From Pandoraea thiooxydans (GTDB lineage: Bacteria > Pseudomonadota > Gammaproteobacteria > Burkholderiales > Burkholderiaceae): 64,000 nucleotides of DNA. This document shows positions 1 through 8,802 of the stretch, piece by piece (within the stretch, counting starts at the first letter, position 1; each line of letters opens with the position of its first letter). Where the stretch lies: NCBI RefSeq assembly GCF_001931675.1, contig NZ_CP014839.1, forward strand, positions 3,224,001 to 3,288,000, in the 5' to 3' direction. Under the pieces are notes generated by a model. It ran no database searches and was not told the origin of the DNA. It was given only the letters and a program-made list of their open reading frames with translations. Position numbers and translations under genes: made by a program.

Positions 1-632
1 GGCACTGCGCCGCTCGGCTCGAATACTTCATCGGAGAGCAGGCCAAGAGCACCCGGGCTTTCCTGAAATTGGCGGGCTGCGCCAAACCACTTCAGGAAAT
101 TACGATTCGAGAGCTGAACGTCAACACACCAGCGGCGGCCATCGACGACTTGTTGGCGCCGATCGTGGCCGGTTCGGACGGCGGCCTGATTTCCGAAGCC
201 GGCTGCCCAGCAGTCGCCGACCCTGGCGCCCTGCTGGTGCGGCGCGCCCACGAGCTGGGCATCCGGGTCGTCCCGCTGGTGGGTCCCAGCTCGATATTAC
301 TGGCCTTGATGGCGTCCGGCCTGAATGGCCAAAGTTTCGCTTTCGCCGGCTATCTGCCGGTGGATGCCGCGGAGCGCATCAAACGCATTCGCGAGCTCGA
401 ACTGCGCTCGCGGCGCGAGAGGCAGACTCAAATTTTCATCGAGACGCCATATCGCAATCAGGCCATGCTCGATGCGCTACTCGGCACCTGCGCGGGCACC
501 ACGCTATTGTGCGTCGCGGTCGACCTGACCCAGCCCGAAGAAATCGTCGTCAGCCACCGAATCCAGGATTGGCCGCGCAAACGGCTGGACCTGCACAAGC
601 GGCCCGCTATCTTTTTGCTGCTGGCTCAGTAA
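1..632 (+). CDS. RsmI-like SAM-dependent methyltransferase, 5'-truncated
   Basis: The reading frame is open from the first bases of the window to a TAA at 630-632, so the start lies upstream and about 210 residues of the C-terminal part are present. Segments such as GGLISEAGCPAVADPGA and VPLVGPSSILLALMASG are typical of the tetrapyrrole (corrin/porphyrin) methylase superfamily, of which RsmI (16S rRNA 2'-O-methylation of C1402) is the usual stand-alone member. This copy is a divergent version of the RsmI type (for example, RELNVNT replaces the usual loop), so rRNA as the substrate is an inference. It converges on the SppA gene. Confidence 0.75.
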   Translation, partial: HCAARLEYFIGEQAKSTRAFLKLAGCAKPLQEITIRELNVNTPAAAIDDLLAPIVAGSDGGLISEAGCPAVADPGALLVRRAHELGIRVVPLVGPSSILLALMASGLNGQSFAFAGYLPVDAAERIKRIRELELRSRRERQTQIFIETPYRNQAMLDALLGTCAGTTLLCVAVDLTQPEEIVVSHRIQDWPRKRLDLHKRPAIFLLLAQ

Positions 633-650
633 AAACCCCGCACCGGGGGT
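630..650 (-). terminator. Probable terminator of the sppA operon
   Basis: Read on the minus strand, a short GC stem (ACCCC at 635-639 pairing with GGGGT at 646-650) is followed by a run of five U (complement of 631-635). It lies 27 bases beyond the sppA stop codon and overlaps the end of the convergent methyltransferase gene. The stem is short, so confidence is moderate. Confidence 0.45.
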
Positions 651-676
651 GGGGATCATGTGACCGCGCAGCACGC

Positions 677-1699
677 TCAGCGCATGGACATGCGCCCGCT
701 CATCAACAGCGTCTCGATGGCGGCGTTGCCAACGGCCGCGCCGAATCGCCGCGCAACGCGGTCGGGAAAGCTCTCCTTCACGGTGTAGTCGACGATATCG
801 CTGGCTTTGATAACGTCGCGCGCCACGGAATCGACCGTGCCGTAGCCGTCGGCCAGTCCGAGCTGAATGCTTTTCTCGCCCGTCCAGAACAGGCCGGAGA
901 ACAACTGCGGATCATTCTTCAACCGTGCGCCCCGGCCCTTTTTCACCGCGTCGATGAACTGCCGGTGCACGTCGGACAGCATTTGCAGCGCATACGCTTT
1001 CTGCTCGTCGGTCTCGGGGGAGAATGGGTCGAGAAACCCTTTGTTCTTGCCAGCCGTCAGCAAGCGACGCTCGATGCCCAATTTGTCCATCAAGCCGGTA
1101 AAGCCGAACCCGTCCATCAACACGCCGATCGAACCAACGATACTGGCCTGATTGACGAAAATCTTGTCGGCGGCAGCCGCTACGTAATAACCGCCCGACG
1201 CGCACATCTCGTCAACCACCACATAGATCGGCTTGGCGGGATACTTGGCCCGCAGCCGCATGATTTCGTCGTAAATACGGCCGGCTTGCACCGGACTGCC
1301 ACCGGGACTGTTGATGCGAAGAATCACGCCTGCCGTTCCACTGTCGGCAAACGCGGAATCCAAGGCCTTATTGATGGCGTCAGCACTGGCTTGCCCGCTC
1401 GCCGAAATCTCGCCAGTCAATTTGACCAGAGCGGTGTGCCGGCCGGCCGTGGTCACGGGCGTTGTGCCGGTGTCCATCAACGCCCAGGCAATCAGACCGA
1501 ACAACGCAAGCGCCACCAACCGAAAGAATATTTTCCAACGACGCGCCGCCCGTTGCTCCTTGAGCGTTGCTAGCAGCACCTTTTCCAGCACGGTCCGCTC
1601 CCAGTTTTCGTCGGTGCCAGCTCGGCCAACTGCCTGACGAGCGTCCGACGGGCGCGACTCATCTCGAGGGGGATTGTCGGGCGGAAAAGATTCGGTCAT
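677..1699 (-). CDS. sppA: SppA-type signal peptide peptidase (S49 family)
   Basis: This 340-residue protein has a cytoplasmic N-terminus, one membrane segment at about residues 56-75 and a single S49 domain. It is therefore the short SppA type that degrades cleaved signal peptides in the membrane. The motif CASGGYYVAAAADKI holds the expected nucleophile Ser168. Lys220 in TAGKNKGF lies 52 residues later, the same spacing as the Ser/Lys dyad of Bacillus SppA. I chose the ATG at 1699; a TTG two codons upstream is the longest alternative. It is the last gene of the run rluC, HAD, Rieske, sppA, 36 bases after the Rieske stop codon. Confidence 0.88.
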   Translation of the reverse strand: MTESFPPDNPPRDESRPSDARQAVGRAGTDENWERTVLEKVLLATLKEQRAARRWKIFFRLVALALFGLIAWALMDTGTTPVTTAGRHTALVKLTGEISASGQASADAINKALDSAFADSGTAGVILRINSPGGSPVQAGRIYDEIMRLRAKYPAKPIYVVVDEMCASGGYYVAAAADKIFVNQASIVGSIGVLMDGFGFTGLMDKLGIERRLLTAGKNKGFLDPFSPETDEQKAYALQMLSDVHRQFIDAVKKGRGARLKNDPQLFSGLFWTGEKSIQLGLADGYGTVDSVARDVIKASDIVDYTVKESFPDRVARRFGAAVGNAAIETLLMSGRMSMR

Positions 1700-1735
1700 G
1701 ACCAATCAACAAGAAATCATCGAAAAAACGGCCGC

Positions 1736-2125
1736 TCAGACCGGCGCAAGCGGTTGGATATCGCGCTCCGGCAACCAGACCACTGTAGCCTCGCCCTCGC
1801 TGCCACGCTCCTCGACACGCAGCTTATGCAGCGCACCGCCGCGGCAAGGGCCGCCGACGCAGCGGCCCGTGTCGGGCTCGTAAGTCGCACCGTGAGTCGA
1901 ACACATCAAGTATAAGCCGGAGCTTTCGAAAAACTGCCCCTCGGCCCAGTCGAGCTCCATCGGCACATGCGCGCACTGATTGAGATAGCCGTGCACCTGG
2001 CCCTCGAAGCGAATCACGAAGGCGGGTGTGGCGCGCCCACCGAGGCTCACCTGAAAGCGCACCCCCTGGCCGCCGTCCGCCAGTGCCGAACCGGCACAGA
2101 TTGGAATTGCCTCTTCGTCCGCCAT
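1736..2125 (-). CDS. Rieske [2Fe-2S] domain protein
   Basis: This 129-residue single-domain Rieske ferredoxin carries both cluster-binding pairs: C51-A-H53 and C75-S-T-H78. The start is the ATG at 2125, whose first base is shared with the TGA of the upstream HAD gene, which implies translational coupling. A longer frame (to 2176) runs into that gene and looks artificial. Small Rieske proteins of this kind carry electrons for oxygenases or act as soluble ferredoxins. No oxygenase gene is nearby, so the partner is unknown. Confidence 0.85.
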   Translation of the reverse strand: MADEEAIPICAGSALADGGQGVRFQVSLGGRATPAFVIRFEGQVHGYLNQCAHVPMELDWAEGQFFESSGLYLMCSTHGATYEPDTGRCVGGPCRGGALHKLRVEERGSEGEATVVWLPERDIQPLAPV

Positions 2126-2787
2126 CAGACCCGCTCCAACAGCCAAGCCCTCAGCTCGTCGACGCTCTGAGCACAATAGCTCGGCCCCAGCGCGCGCAGG
2201 GCCTCGAGCGAGTGAGCGCCGCCATAAGCCACCGCCACGCCGGCCGCACCCGCATTGGCGGCCATCTGAAGATCATGGGTCGTATCGCCGATCATGACCG
2301 TGCGCGACAGATCCTGGCCCAATTCGCGGCCAATTTCCTGCAGCATCGCCGGATGCGGCTTGGAAAACGTCTCGTCGGCACACCGCGTAGCATCGAAGGT
2401 TCCCAGCAAGCCAGCGGCCTCCAGGGCGCGGTTGAGGCCCACCCGCGATTTACCGGTAGCGACGGCAAGAAACCGACCGCGCTCGCGCAGTTCCGCGAGC
2501 ATTTCACGCACCCCGGAAAACAGCACAGTCTCGTTGCCGCTGAGCAAATAATGAAATCTATAACGCTCCGACAGACGAGGATACTGACTCGGATCGAGCG
2601 TTGGCGCGGCAGTCTGCAAGGCGTCCCGCAAGCCCAGCCCAATAACGTAGCTGGCGACCTCGTCGGCAGGCACCGGCAAATCGAGATCCCGGCAGGCTGC
2701 CTGAATGCAGCGGGTAATCGTGGGGGTCGAGTCCATCAAGGTTCCGTCCCAATCGAACACGATCAGATCAAACTCAGTTTTTGGCAT
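2125..2787 (-). CDS. HAD-superfamily phosphatase (phosphoglycolate phosphatase-like)
   Basis: The 220-residue protein starts with the HAD motif FDWDGTLMDS; Asp12 would be the nucleophile and Asp14 the acid/base. A helical cap domain follows, then the motif III lysine in FSKPHP and the acidic motif VMIGDTTHDLQMA. This layout matches the Gph/PGPase subfamily. The position directly downstream of rluC is common in betaproteobacteria, but the substrate cannot be read from the sequence. It overlaps the end of rluC by 14 bases and the following Rieske gene by one base, so all three are probably co-translated. Confidence 0.88.
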   Translation of the reverse strand: MPKTEFDLIVFDWDGTLMDSTPTITRCIQAACRDLDLPVPADEVASYVIGLGLRDALQTAAPTLDPSQYPRLSERYRFHYLLSGNETVLFSGVREMLAELRERGRFLAVATGKSRVGLNRALEAAGLLGTFDATRCADETFSKPHPAMLQEIGRELGQDLSRTVMIGDTTHDLQMAANAGAAGVAVAYGGAHSLEALRALGPSYCAQSVDELRAWLLERV

Positions 2788-3778
2788 TAATGCTCGAGTC
2801 TCGTAATTGTTGCAAAAACCGCTCGCAATCCTGCGGCAACGGCGCTTCCAGCAGCAGTGGCGTATTCAATATCGGGTGCACCAGACGCAGCCGTCTGGCA
2901 TGCAAAAACATGCGTTTGAGCGACGGTCGCGCATCCGCACGGCTCAACGCGCGATTGGCGGAAAAATCGCCGTACTTGTCATCGCCGGCGATCGGCGTGC
3001 CCAAATGTGCCAAATGAACGCGAATCTGATGCGTGCGCCCCGTCTTCAGTTCCGCTTCCAACAAGGAATATCCATCGATAACCTCGAGCCGGCGAAATAT
3101 TGTATGTGCCGGCTGGCCGTCCGCCTGCACCCTGACGCGACGCTCGCCTTCGGGGGTCAAATACTTGAAAAGAGGCGCTTTGACGACGCGCTGGCTGTCC
3201 TGCCATGCACCGATTACGCACGCGAGATACCGCTTATCCATGCGATTGTGCCGAATCTGCTCGTGCATTCCGACCAGTGCCGCACGCTTTTTCGCAATCA
3301 ACAGCACACCGGACGTCTCCCGGTCGAGCCGGTGCACCAACTCCAGAAAGCGTTGCTGCGGATAGGCCTGGCGCAGTTGCTCGATTACGCCGAACGAGAC
3401 CCCGCTGCCGCCATGCACGGCAACGCCGGCGGGTTTATCGATGGCCAGCAGGTAATCATCCTCGAAAACCACAGGAAATTTTGCGGCCGGCACATTGGCC
3501 GGCGCCTCGGACTGGGCAATCCGCACCGGCGGAATCCGCACCACATCGCCCAACACCAAACGGTACGCCGCGTCGACCCGCCCCTTGTTCACGCGCACTT
3601 CACCACTACGTAAAATGCGGTAGACGTGACTTTTTGGCACACCTTTGCAATGGCGCAGCAGAAAATTGTCGATCCGCTGTCCGCTGGCGTCGTCCCCGAC
3701 CTCGATCAGCTTGACTTGGGGCCCAGCCGATGGCATGGCTACCGGTGCATTGCGCCGGATTTTGCCTAACTCATTCAT
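2774..3778 (-). CDS. rluC: 23S rRNA pseudouridine synthase RluC
   Basis: The protein is 334 residues from the ATG at 3778, the start that gives a normal RluC N-terminus; the frame stays open another 106 codons upstream without resemblance to the family. An S4 RNA-binding domain (about residues 30-90, GQRIDNFLLRHCKGVPKSHV) precedes the RluA-type catalytic domain, with HRLDRETSG carrying the catalytic Asp152. RluC modifies U955, U2504 and U2580 of 23S rRNA in E. coli. It is divergent from rne, the same arrangement as in E. coli, and starts a four-gene minus-strand operon. Confidence 0.93.
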   Translation of the reverse strand: MNELGKIRRNAPVAMPSAGPQVKLIEVGDDASGQRIDNFLLRHCKGVPKSHVYRILRSGEVRVNKGRVDAAYRLVLGDVVRIPPVRIAQSEAPANVPAAKFPVVFEDDYLLAIDKPAGVAVHGGSGVSFGVIEQLRQAYPQQRFLELVHRLDRETSGVLLIAKKRAALVGMHEQIRHNRMDKRYLACVIGAWQDSQRVVKAPLFKYLTPEGERRVRVQADGQPAHTIFRRLEVIDGYSLLEAELKTGRTHQIRVHLAHLGTPIAGDDKYGDFSANRALSRADARPSLKRMFLHARRLRLVHPILNTPLLLEAPLPQDCERFLQQLRDSSINAKN

Positions 3779-4380
3779 TATGAATATAATTTGTCCAGCA
3801 GAGGCCTCCGGAAGCGGAACAATACCAAAATCCGGGCCTGTGTTGGTGCAAGCGTCAAACTTATATTCTACTTGCACCCCGGGTCGGTTGCTTAGCCGGA
3901 AAAAACAAGGCAACAAGTGATACGCACGGATCGCATTCGTTGCAGGGACCGCGCCCACAGGCGGGTTCGGCGACGTTGCGCGTTCGCAGGAATGAGTGTT
4001 TGGCAAAAGAATTTTTGACCAGTCAGCTTCGGTTAAGCTGACTGTTTTGTGAATAGCGTTACGCATAAAGTCATAAGAATTGAGCCGCCGCCGCAATTAC
4101 CGCGCGCTGGCATGGCTAACGAGAAAAATCGATGGAATTTCTCGATTTACGGACTTCGGACTCGAATTGACCCTCCTGCGGCCCATGAGGGCGGCAGCCA
4201 ATTCCGGTCAAACGCGGTAGCGTTATCACGAGCGCCTGCGCGCTTTTGTGCCCTTCGGCCCAAGCGCCCCCGGCAATTCTCCCAGCCAGACGGCACCTTC
4301 CTCGCGTGTTGAATAAATAATGCATGACAGTACCCGGCGCACCGGACGATCGGTCCAAGCGACGGGTGGGAGCCGTTTTC
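3779..4380. promoter_or_regulatory. rluC-rne divergent intergenic region and long rne leader
   Basis: About 600 bases without a gene separate the rluC and rne start codons. This is far longer than most gaps here and parallels the long 5' untranslated leader through which E. coli RNase E limits its own mRNA. The segment holds a strong hairpin at 4020-4044. It also has two overlapping, mutually exclusive stems: 4120-4126 with 4138-4144, and 4126-4132 with 4142-4148. GGGTGGGAG at about 4364-4372 could serve as the rne ribosome-binding site. That the leader is autoregulatory is an inference. Confidence 0.55.
4020..4048 (+). promoter_or_regulatory. Hairpin with U-tract in the rne leader
   Basis: CAGTCAGCTT (4020-4029) and AAGCTGACTG (4035-4044) form a perfect 10-base-pair stem with loop CGGTT. 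TTTT follows at 4045-4048 before GTG. It resembles a weak terminator or attenuator about 335 bases upstream of rne. It could equally be a structural element recognised by RNase E. On the other strand the stem is followed by GGTCAAAAATTC, so it could also affect transcripts on the rluC side. Confidence 0.6.
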
Positions 4381-7300
4381 ATGAAACGCATGTTGTTCAA
4401 TGCCACGCAGCAAGAAGAATTGCGCGTGGCCATCGTCGATGGTCAGAAACTCATCGACATCGATATCGAGACCGCGGGTCGCGAGCAACGAAAAGGTAAT
4501 ATTTACAAAGGCGTCATCACTCGCATAGAGCCTTCTCTGGAAGCCTGTTTCGTCAACTACGGCGAAGATCGCCACGGTTTCCTCCCATTCAAGGAAGTTG
4601 CCCGCGCTTTTTTCCGTGATGGCGCCGACGTTCGCAACGCCCGCATCCAGGACGCCTTGTCGGAAGGCCAGGAAATCATCGTTCAGGTCGAGAAGGAAGA
4701 GCGCGGCAACAAGGGGGCGGCCCTCACCACCTTCATTTCTCTGGCAGGGCGTTACCTGGTCCTCATGCCCAACAACCCTCGTGGCGGCGGCGTATCGCGT
4801 CGCATCGAAGGCGAGGATCGTCAGGAATTGCGCGAAACCATGGCGCAACTGGAGCTGCCCGAGGGCATGAGCATCATCGCCCGCACCGCCGGCATCGGCC
4901 GTGCCGCCGAGGAACTGCAATGGGACTTGAACTACCTGATGCAGTTGTGGCGCGCGATTGAAGAGGCCGCCAACAGCAACCGCGCCCCGCTGCTGATCTA
5001 CCTCGAATCCAGCCTGGTCATCCGTGCCATCCGCGATTACTTCCAGCCGGATATCGGCGAGATCCTGATCGACACCGAAGACATCCACGAGCAGGCCCGC
5101 GCCTTTATGAGCGTGGTCATGCCCGACAATCTGAACCGCGTCAAACGCTATCGCGATGACGTTCCGCTCTTCTCGCGGTTCCAGATCGAACATCAAATCG
5201 AAACCGCTTACTCCCGTCAGGTTCCCCTGCCCTCGGGCGGCGCGATCGTCATCGACCACACCGAAGCACTGGTGTCGATCGACGTCAACTCGGCACGCTC
5301 GACCAAGGGCGCGGACATCGAGGAGACGGCGCTGCGCACCAACCTCGAAGCCGCCGACGAAGTCGCACGCCAGTTGCGCCTGCGGGACCTCGGCGGCTTG
5401 ATCGTGATCGATTTCATCGACATGGAGTCGACCAAGGCGCAGCGTGAGGTCGAGCAGCGCGTCAAGGATGCCCTCAAGCACGACCGTGCCCGCGTCCAGA
5501 TGGGCAAAATTTCCCGATTCGGCCTGATGGAACTGTCGCGTCAACGACTGCGTCCGTCGCTGTCCGAAGGCACTCACGTCACTTGCCCGCGCTGTAACGG
5601 CACGGGCCATATTCGCGACACCGAGTCGTCCGCCTTGCAGGTCCTGCGCATCATCCAGGAAGAGGCGATGAAGGAGAACACCGCCGCCATCCACTGCCAG
5701 GTGCCGGTCGAGGTCGCGGCCTTCCTGCTCAACGAAAAACGCGCCGAGATCAACAAGATCGAAGCACGCTTCAAGGTCGGCGTGCTGCTGATCCCCAACA
5801 AACATCTCGAGACGCCGCACTACAAGCTCGAACGCGTGCGCCACGACGATCCTCGCCTGGAAGCCCCGAAAGCCAGCTATGTCCTGGCCGAGGACGCCGC
5901 GCGCGAGCTCGAAGCCGAAGAACCCGGCTACAGCAAACGCAAGGACGAAGCGAAGCCGCGCCAGGAAGCAGCCGTCAAGGGCATCACGCCGGATCAGCCG
6001 GCACCGGTATCGCAACCGCGCCAGCCGCGCGCACCCGCGCCGCTCGAACCGGCCGGTGGTGGTTTCATCGGGTGGGTCAAACGTCTGCTGGGACTGGAAC
6101 CCGCTGCCAAGGCACCGATCCAGGAGGCTCCGCCGGCAGCAGCGCCGCGCCCGGCCCGCGAGCGCCAGGATCGCGCGCCGCAAGGCCGTCATCGCCGCAA
6201 TAACCGCGGCGAGCAGCCGAGCGGCAATGGCAAGGACGCCATGCGCCCGCCGCGCGAACCGAGAGAGCCGCGCAGCGAGAATCGCCAGCCGCGCGAGCGC
6301 GACGAAAATCGCAATGCCGCACCAGCCCAGGAATCCGCCAACGAAGGCGTACAACGCGAGCAAACCCGCGAGGGTCGCGGTCGCCGGCCGGATCGGCGCG
6401 AACGCAAGCCGCTGGATACCGAGCAGGAGCAGCGGCCGCGTCAACCCGCACAAGCGCCTGTCAGTGAGCCTGAGGTCGAAGCAATAGCGGCGGCGCCGGC
6501 GCCAATTATCGACGAGGCATCGGAAGCCGCAGGAGAAGAGCGCCGCCGCCGTCGTCGCGGCCGTCGCGGCGGCCGCCGTGAGCGGGAACCCGGCGAACAG
6601 ACTGGCGCGGTTCCCAATACCGATCTGGCCGCCGAAACCGCGGCCCCGGTGGCGGCACCGACCGCGGTCGATGAAGTGCCTGCCCAAACGGTGACACCGA
6701 CGCCGGTCGCGCATGCGCCGGCAGCGGTTGTCGAAGAGGCTGCGGCAGTCGCTGCCGTCGTCGCGCCGGCGGTCGCCGCCGTCGCGAGCGAGTCCATCCC
6801 GCCGGCACCCGCTGCCGCAGAAACGTCGCCGGCTGAGGCAGTTACGGCGACGCCCGCCGCCGCCGAGGCGATCGTTGCGACCCCGGAAGCCGCGGCCGAC
6901 CGACAACCGCTCGAAACCGCACCGACGCCGGCAAGCATCGAGGCGGCTCCGACCATCGCCCCGCATGCGCTCGCGCCGCTGCCCGCCGAACAAGCGGCAC
7001 CCCAACCGGTGCAAACCGTCGCACCGCTGCCCGCGACCCAAGCACTGCCGATTGAAGCCGAGGTAGCGCCGGAGATGCCGGCAGCACCCGCGGCGCCGAG
7101 TGAAGCGGTCGAGGCGGTTGCTCCTGCGCTACCGCCGGTCGAGGCGCCAGCGGTCGAGGCGCCAGCGGTCGAGGCGCCAGTAGTCGCTGCGCCGGCTGCC
7201 AGCGTCGAACCGCGAGTATCGGTCTCACCCGACGCACTGGAATCCACGCTCGCCGCGGCTGGTCTGGTGTGGGTCCACACCGATGCAGAAAAGCAGCGCC

Positions 7301-7458
7301 AGGCACAGGAAGCCATGGCGAAAATCGTTGTTCCGCCCCGTGCGCCGCGCGAACGCAAGCCGTTGCCGCCGCAGGTCGAAGGTCCAATGGTCCAGGTCGA
7401 AACACAACCGGCAGCCACCTCGGCGCCGGTGGCGACGACGGGCTCCACGCACATCTGA
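4381..7458 (+). CDS. rne: Ribonuclease E
   Basis: The 1025-residue protein starts with the RNase E signature MKRMLFNATQQEELRVAIVDG; the ATG at 4381 is chosen because a start 57 bases upstream adds sequence foreign to the family. The S1 RNA-binding domain lies at about residues 35-125. The DNase I-like catalytic site has Asp301 (VSIDVNS) and Asp344 (VIDFIDM), and the Zn-link CPRC is at 402-405. The whole N-terminal half aligns closely with the E. coli enzyme from memory. From about residue 510 the tail is disordered, Arg-rich (RRRRRRGRRGG near residue 725) then Ala/Pro/Glu-rich. This fits an RNA-binding and degradosome scaffold role. A well-formed terminator follows. Confidence 0.96.
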   Translation: MKRMLFNATQQEELRVAIVDGQKLIDIDIETAGREQRKGNIYKGVITRIEPSLEACFVNYGEDRHGFLPFKEVARAFFRDGADVRNARIQDALSEGQEIIVQVEKEERGNKGAALTTFISLAGRYLVLMPNNPRGGGVSRRIEGEDRQELRETMAQLELPEGMSIIARTAGIGRAAEELQWDLNYLMQLWRAIEEAANSNRAPLLIYLESSLVIRAIRDYFQPDIGEILIDTEDIHEQARAFMSVVMPDNLNRVKRYRDDVPLFSRFQIEHQIETAYSRQVPLPSGGAIVIDHTEALVSIDVNSARSTKGADIEETALRTNLEAADEVARQLRLRDLGGLIVIDFIDMESTKAQREVEQRVKDALKHDRARVQMGKISRFGLMELSRQRLRPSLSEGTHVTCPRCNGTGHIRDTESSALQVLRIIQEEAMKENTAAIHCQVPVEVAAFLLNEKRAEINKIEARFKVGVLLIPNKHLETPHYKLERVRHDDPRLEAPKASYVLAEDAARELEAEEPGYSKRKDEAKPRQEAAVKGITPDQPAPVSQPRQPRAPAPLEPAGGGFIGWVKRLLGLEPAAKAPIQEAPPAAAPRPARERQDRAPQGRHRRNNRGEQPSGNGKDAMRPPREPREPRSENRQPRERDENRNAAPAQESANEGVQREQTREGRGRRPDRRERKPLDTEQEQRPRQPAQAPVSEPEVEAIAAAPAPIIDEASEAAGEERRRRRRGRRGGRREREPGEQTGAVPNTDLAAETAAPVAAPTAVDEVPAQTVTPTPVAHAPAAVVEEAAAVAAVVAPAVAAVASESIPPAPAAAETSPAEAVTATPAAAEAIVATPEAAADRQPLETAPTPASIEAAPTIAPHALAPLPAEQAAPQPVQTVAPLPATQALPIEAEVAPEMPAAPAAPSEAVEAVAPALPPVEAPAVEAPAVEAPVVAAPAASVEPRVSVSPDALESTLAAAGLVWVHTDAEKQRQAQEAMAKIVVPPRAPRERKPLPPQVEGPMVQVETQPAATSAPVATTGSTHI
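7138..7182 (+). repeat. Three tandem 15-base repeats inside rne
   Basis: The unit GTCGAGGCGCCAGCG occurs at 7138-7152 and 7153-7167, and with two changed bases at the end at 7168-7182. It encodes VEAPA-VEAPA-VEAPV in the disordered C-terminal tail of RNase E. The in-frame unit suggests slippage-driven length variation. Confidence 0.9.
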
Positions 7459-7479
7459 GCAACTGAGCAATCGCATGAC

Positions 7480-7507
7480 CAGGGGGCGCAAGCCCCCTGT
7501 TTTTTTG
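7480..7507 (+). terminator. Rho-independent terminator of rne
   Basis: CAGGGGGC (7480-7487) and GCCCCCTG (7492-7499) form an 8-base-pair GC-rich stem closed by a GCAA tetraloop, directly followed by eight T (7500-7507, with one G after). It lies 21 bases after the rne stop codon. Confidence 0.92.
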
Positions 7508-7599
7508 TCTTGATGTTGCCAGGCACGTCTCTCAAAGGGTTATGGCGCCCGGTACGGCGTATTCCATTAAAATGGAACGGAAATGTTGCATTCGCGGCC

Positions 7600-8715
7600 A
7601 TGACAGAAAAAACGATCCTCCTGACCGACCTGCGCTACCCGACGCATGTACCGGTCATCCCTAAGCAACTCCTGCCCGCCAACGGGCAGCTGATCGATAC
7701 GTTGGCGCGCCCGCTGCACGACCTGCGTATTTCCGTGACGGATCGTTGTAATTTCCGCTGCGTCTACTGCATGCCCAAGGACGTGTTCGGCAAGGACTAC
7801 CCCTTTTTGCCGCACTCCTCACTATTGAGCTTCGAGGAAATCGAACGGCTCGCCCGACTGTTTATTGCGCATGGGGTCGAAAAAATCCGCTTGACCGGCG
7901 GCGAACCGCTGCTGCGCAAGAACGTCGAGAAGCTCATCGAAATGCTGGCCCGCCTGCGCACCCGCACCGGCGGGCCGCTCGACCTGACACTGACGACCAA
8001 CGGCGCGCTGCTGGCCCGCAAGGCGCAAAGCCTGAAGGATGCCGGACTGCGCCGTGTCACGGTCAGCCTCGACGGCATGGACGACGCTATTTTCCGGCGC
8101 ATGAACGACGTCGATTTCCCAGTCGCCGATGTGCTCGAAGGCATCGAGATCGCCCGGCAGGTCGGCCTTGGTCCGATCAAGGTCAACATGGTCGTCAAGC
8201 GGGGCACCAACGATCACGAGATCGTGCCGATGGCACGCCATTTTCATGGCACCGACATCATCGTGCGCTTCATCGAGTTCATGGACGTCGGCACCTCCAA
8301 CGGCTGGCGCATGGACGAAGTGTTGCCGTCGAGCGAAGTCGTCGAGCGCATTCACGCCGAACTGCCGCTCGTGCCGCTGGGGCCGAACTACCCTGGTGAA
8401 ACCGCGCAGCGCTGGCGCTACGCAGACGGTGGCGGCGAAATCGGCGCGATCTCCAGCGTCACGCGCGCGTTTTGCGGCACCTGCACGCGCGCACGGCTGT
8501 CTACCGAAGGCAAGCTCTATCTTTGCCTGTTCGCCGACAGCGGATTCGACCTGCGCACCTTGCTGCGCGACGGCCACAGCGACGAAGAGATCACCGCGGC
8601 GATCGGACACATCTGGCACCAGCGCACCGATCGCTATTCGGCGCAACGCGCCAGTGGCGCGGGGCCGGCGTCTGCGCCCCGGGACAAAGTCGAAATGTCC
8701 TACATCGGTGGGTAG
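7600..8715 (+). CDS. moaA: GTP 3',8-cyclase MoaA
   Basis: This 371-residue radical-SAM enzyme performs the first step of molybdenum cofactor synthesis, GTP to 3',8-cyclo-dihydro-GTP. The radical-SAM cluster cysteines are C50, C54 and C57 (CNFRCVYC). The second cluster that binds GTP uses C292, C295 and C309. The protein ends in Gly-Gly, the MoaA C-terminal tail that reaches into the active site. The ATG at 7600 is preferred over 7510, which lies in the terminator region of rne. It leads a moaA-mobA-moeA group. Confidence 0.95.
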   Translation: MTEKTILLTDLRYPTHVPVIPKQLLPANGQLIDTLARPLHDLRISVTDRCNFRCVYCMPKDVFGKDYPFLPHSSLLSFEEIERLARLFIAHGVEKIRLTGGEPLLRKNVEKLIEMLARLRTRTGGPLDLTLTTNGALLARKAQSLKDAGLRRVTVSLDGMDDAIFRRMNDVDFPVADVLEGIEIARQVGLGPIKVNMVVKRGTNDHEIVPMARHFHGTDIIVRFIEFMDVGTSNGWRMDEVLPSSEVVERIHAELPLVPLGPNYPGETAQRWRYADGGGEIGAISSVTRAFCGTCTRARLSTEGKLYLCLFADSGFDLRTLLRDGHSDEEITAAIGHIWHQRTDRYSAQRASGAGPASAPRDKVEMSYIGG

Positions 8716-8802
8716 CAAATTGTCGCCGGGCCGTCCATGCAGTGCGCGAGACGGCGCATCCCTGAACGCGCGGCCGCTTGCCAATTGACCGCAGCTTCCG
8801 AC

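Noticed and set aside
2026-2790. 254-codon plus-strand frame over the HAD gene
   Set aside because: The minus strand encodes a clear HAD phosphatase here. The plus frame has Arg/His/Gln-rich composition typical of a shadow.
4147-7041. 964-codon open frame antisense to rne
   Set aside because: It is Arg/Gly/Asp-rich low-complexity sequence produced by the GC-biased third positions of rne on the other strand. It has no family resemblance or ribosome-binding site.
6441-7601. 386-codon Ala/Gly/Ser/Thr-rich antisense frame over the rne tail
   Set aside because: It mirrors the Ala/Pro-rich repeat tail of RNase E, covers its terminator and has no recognisable domain.
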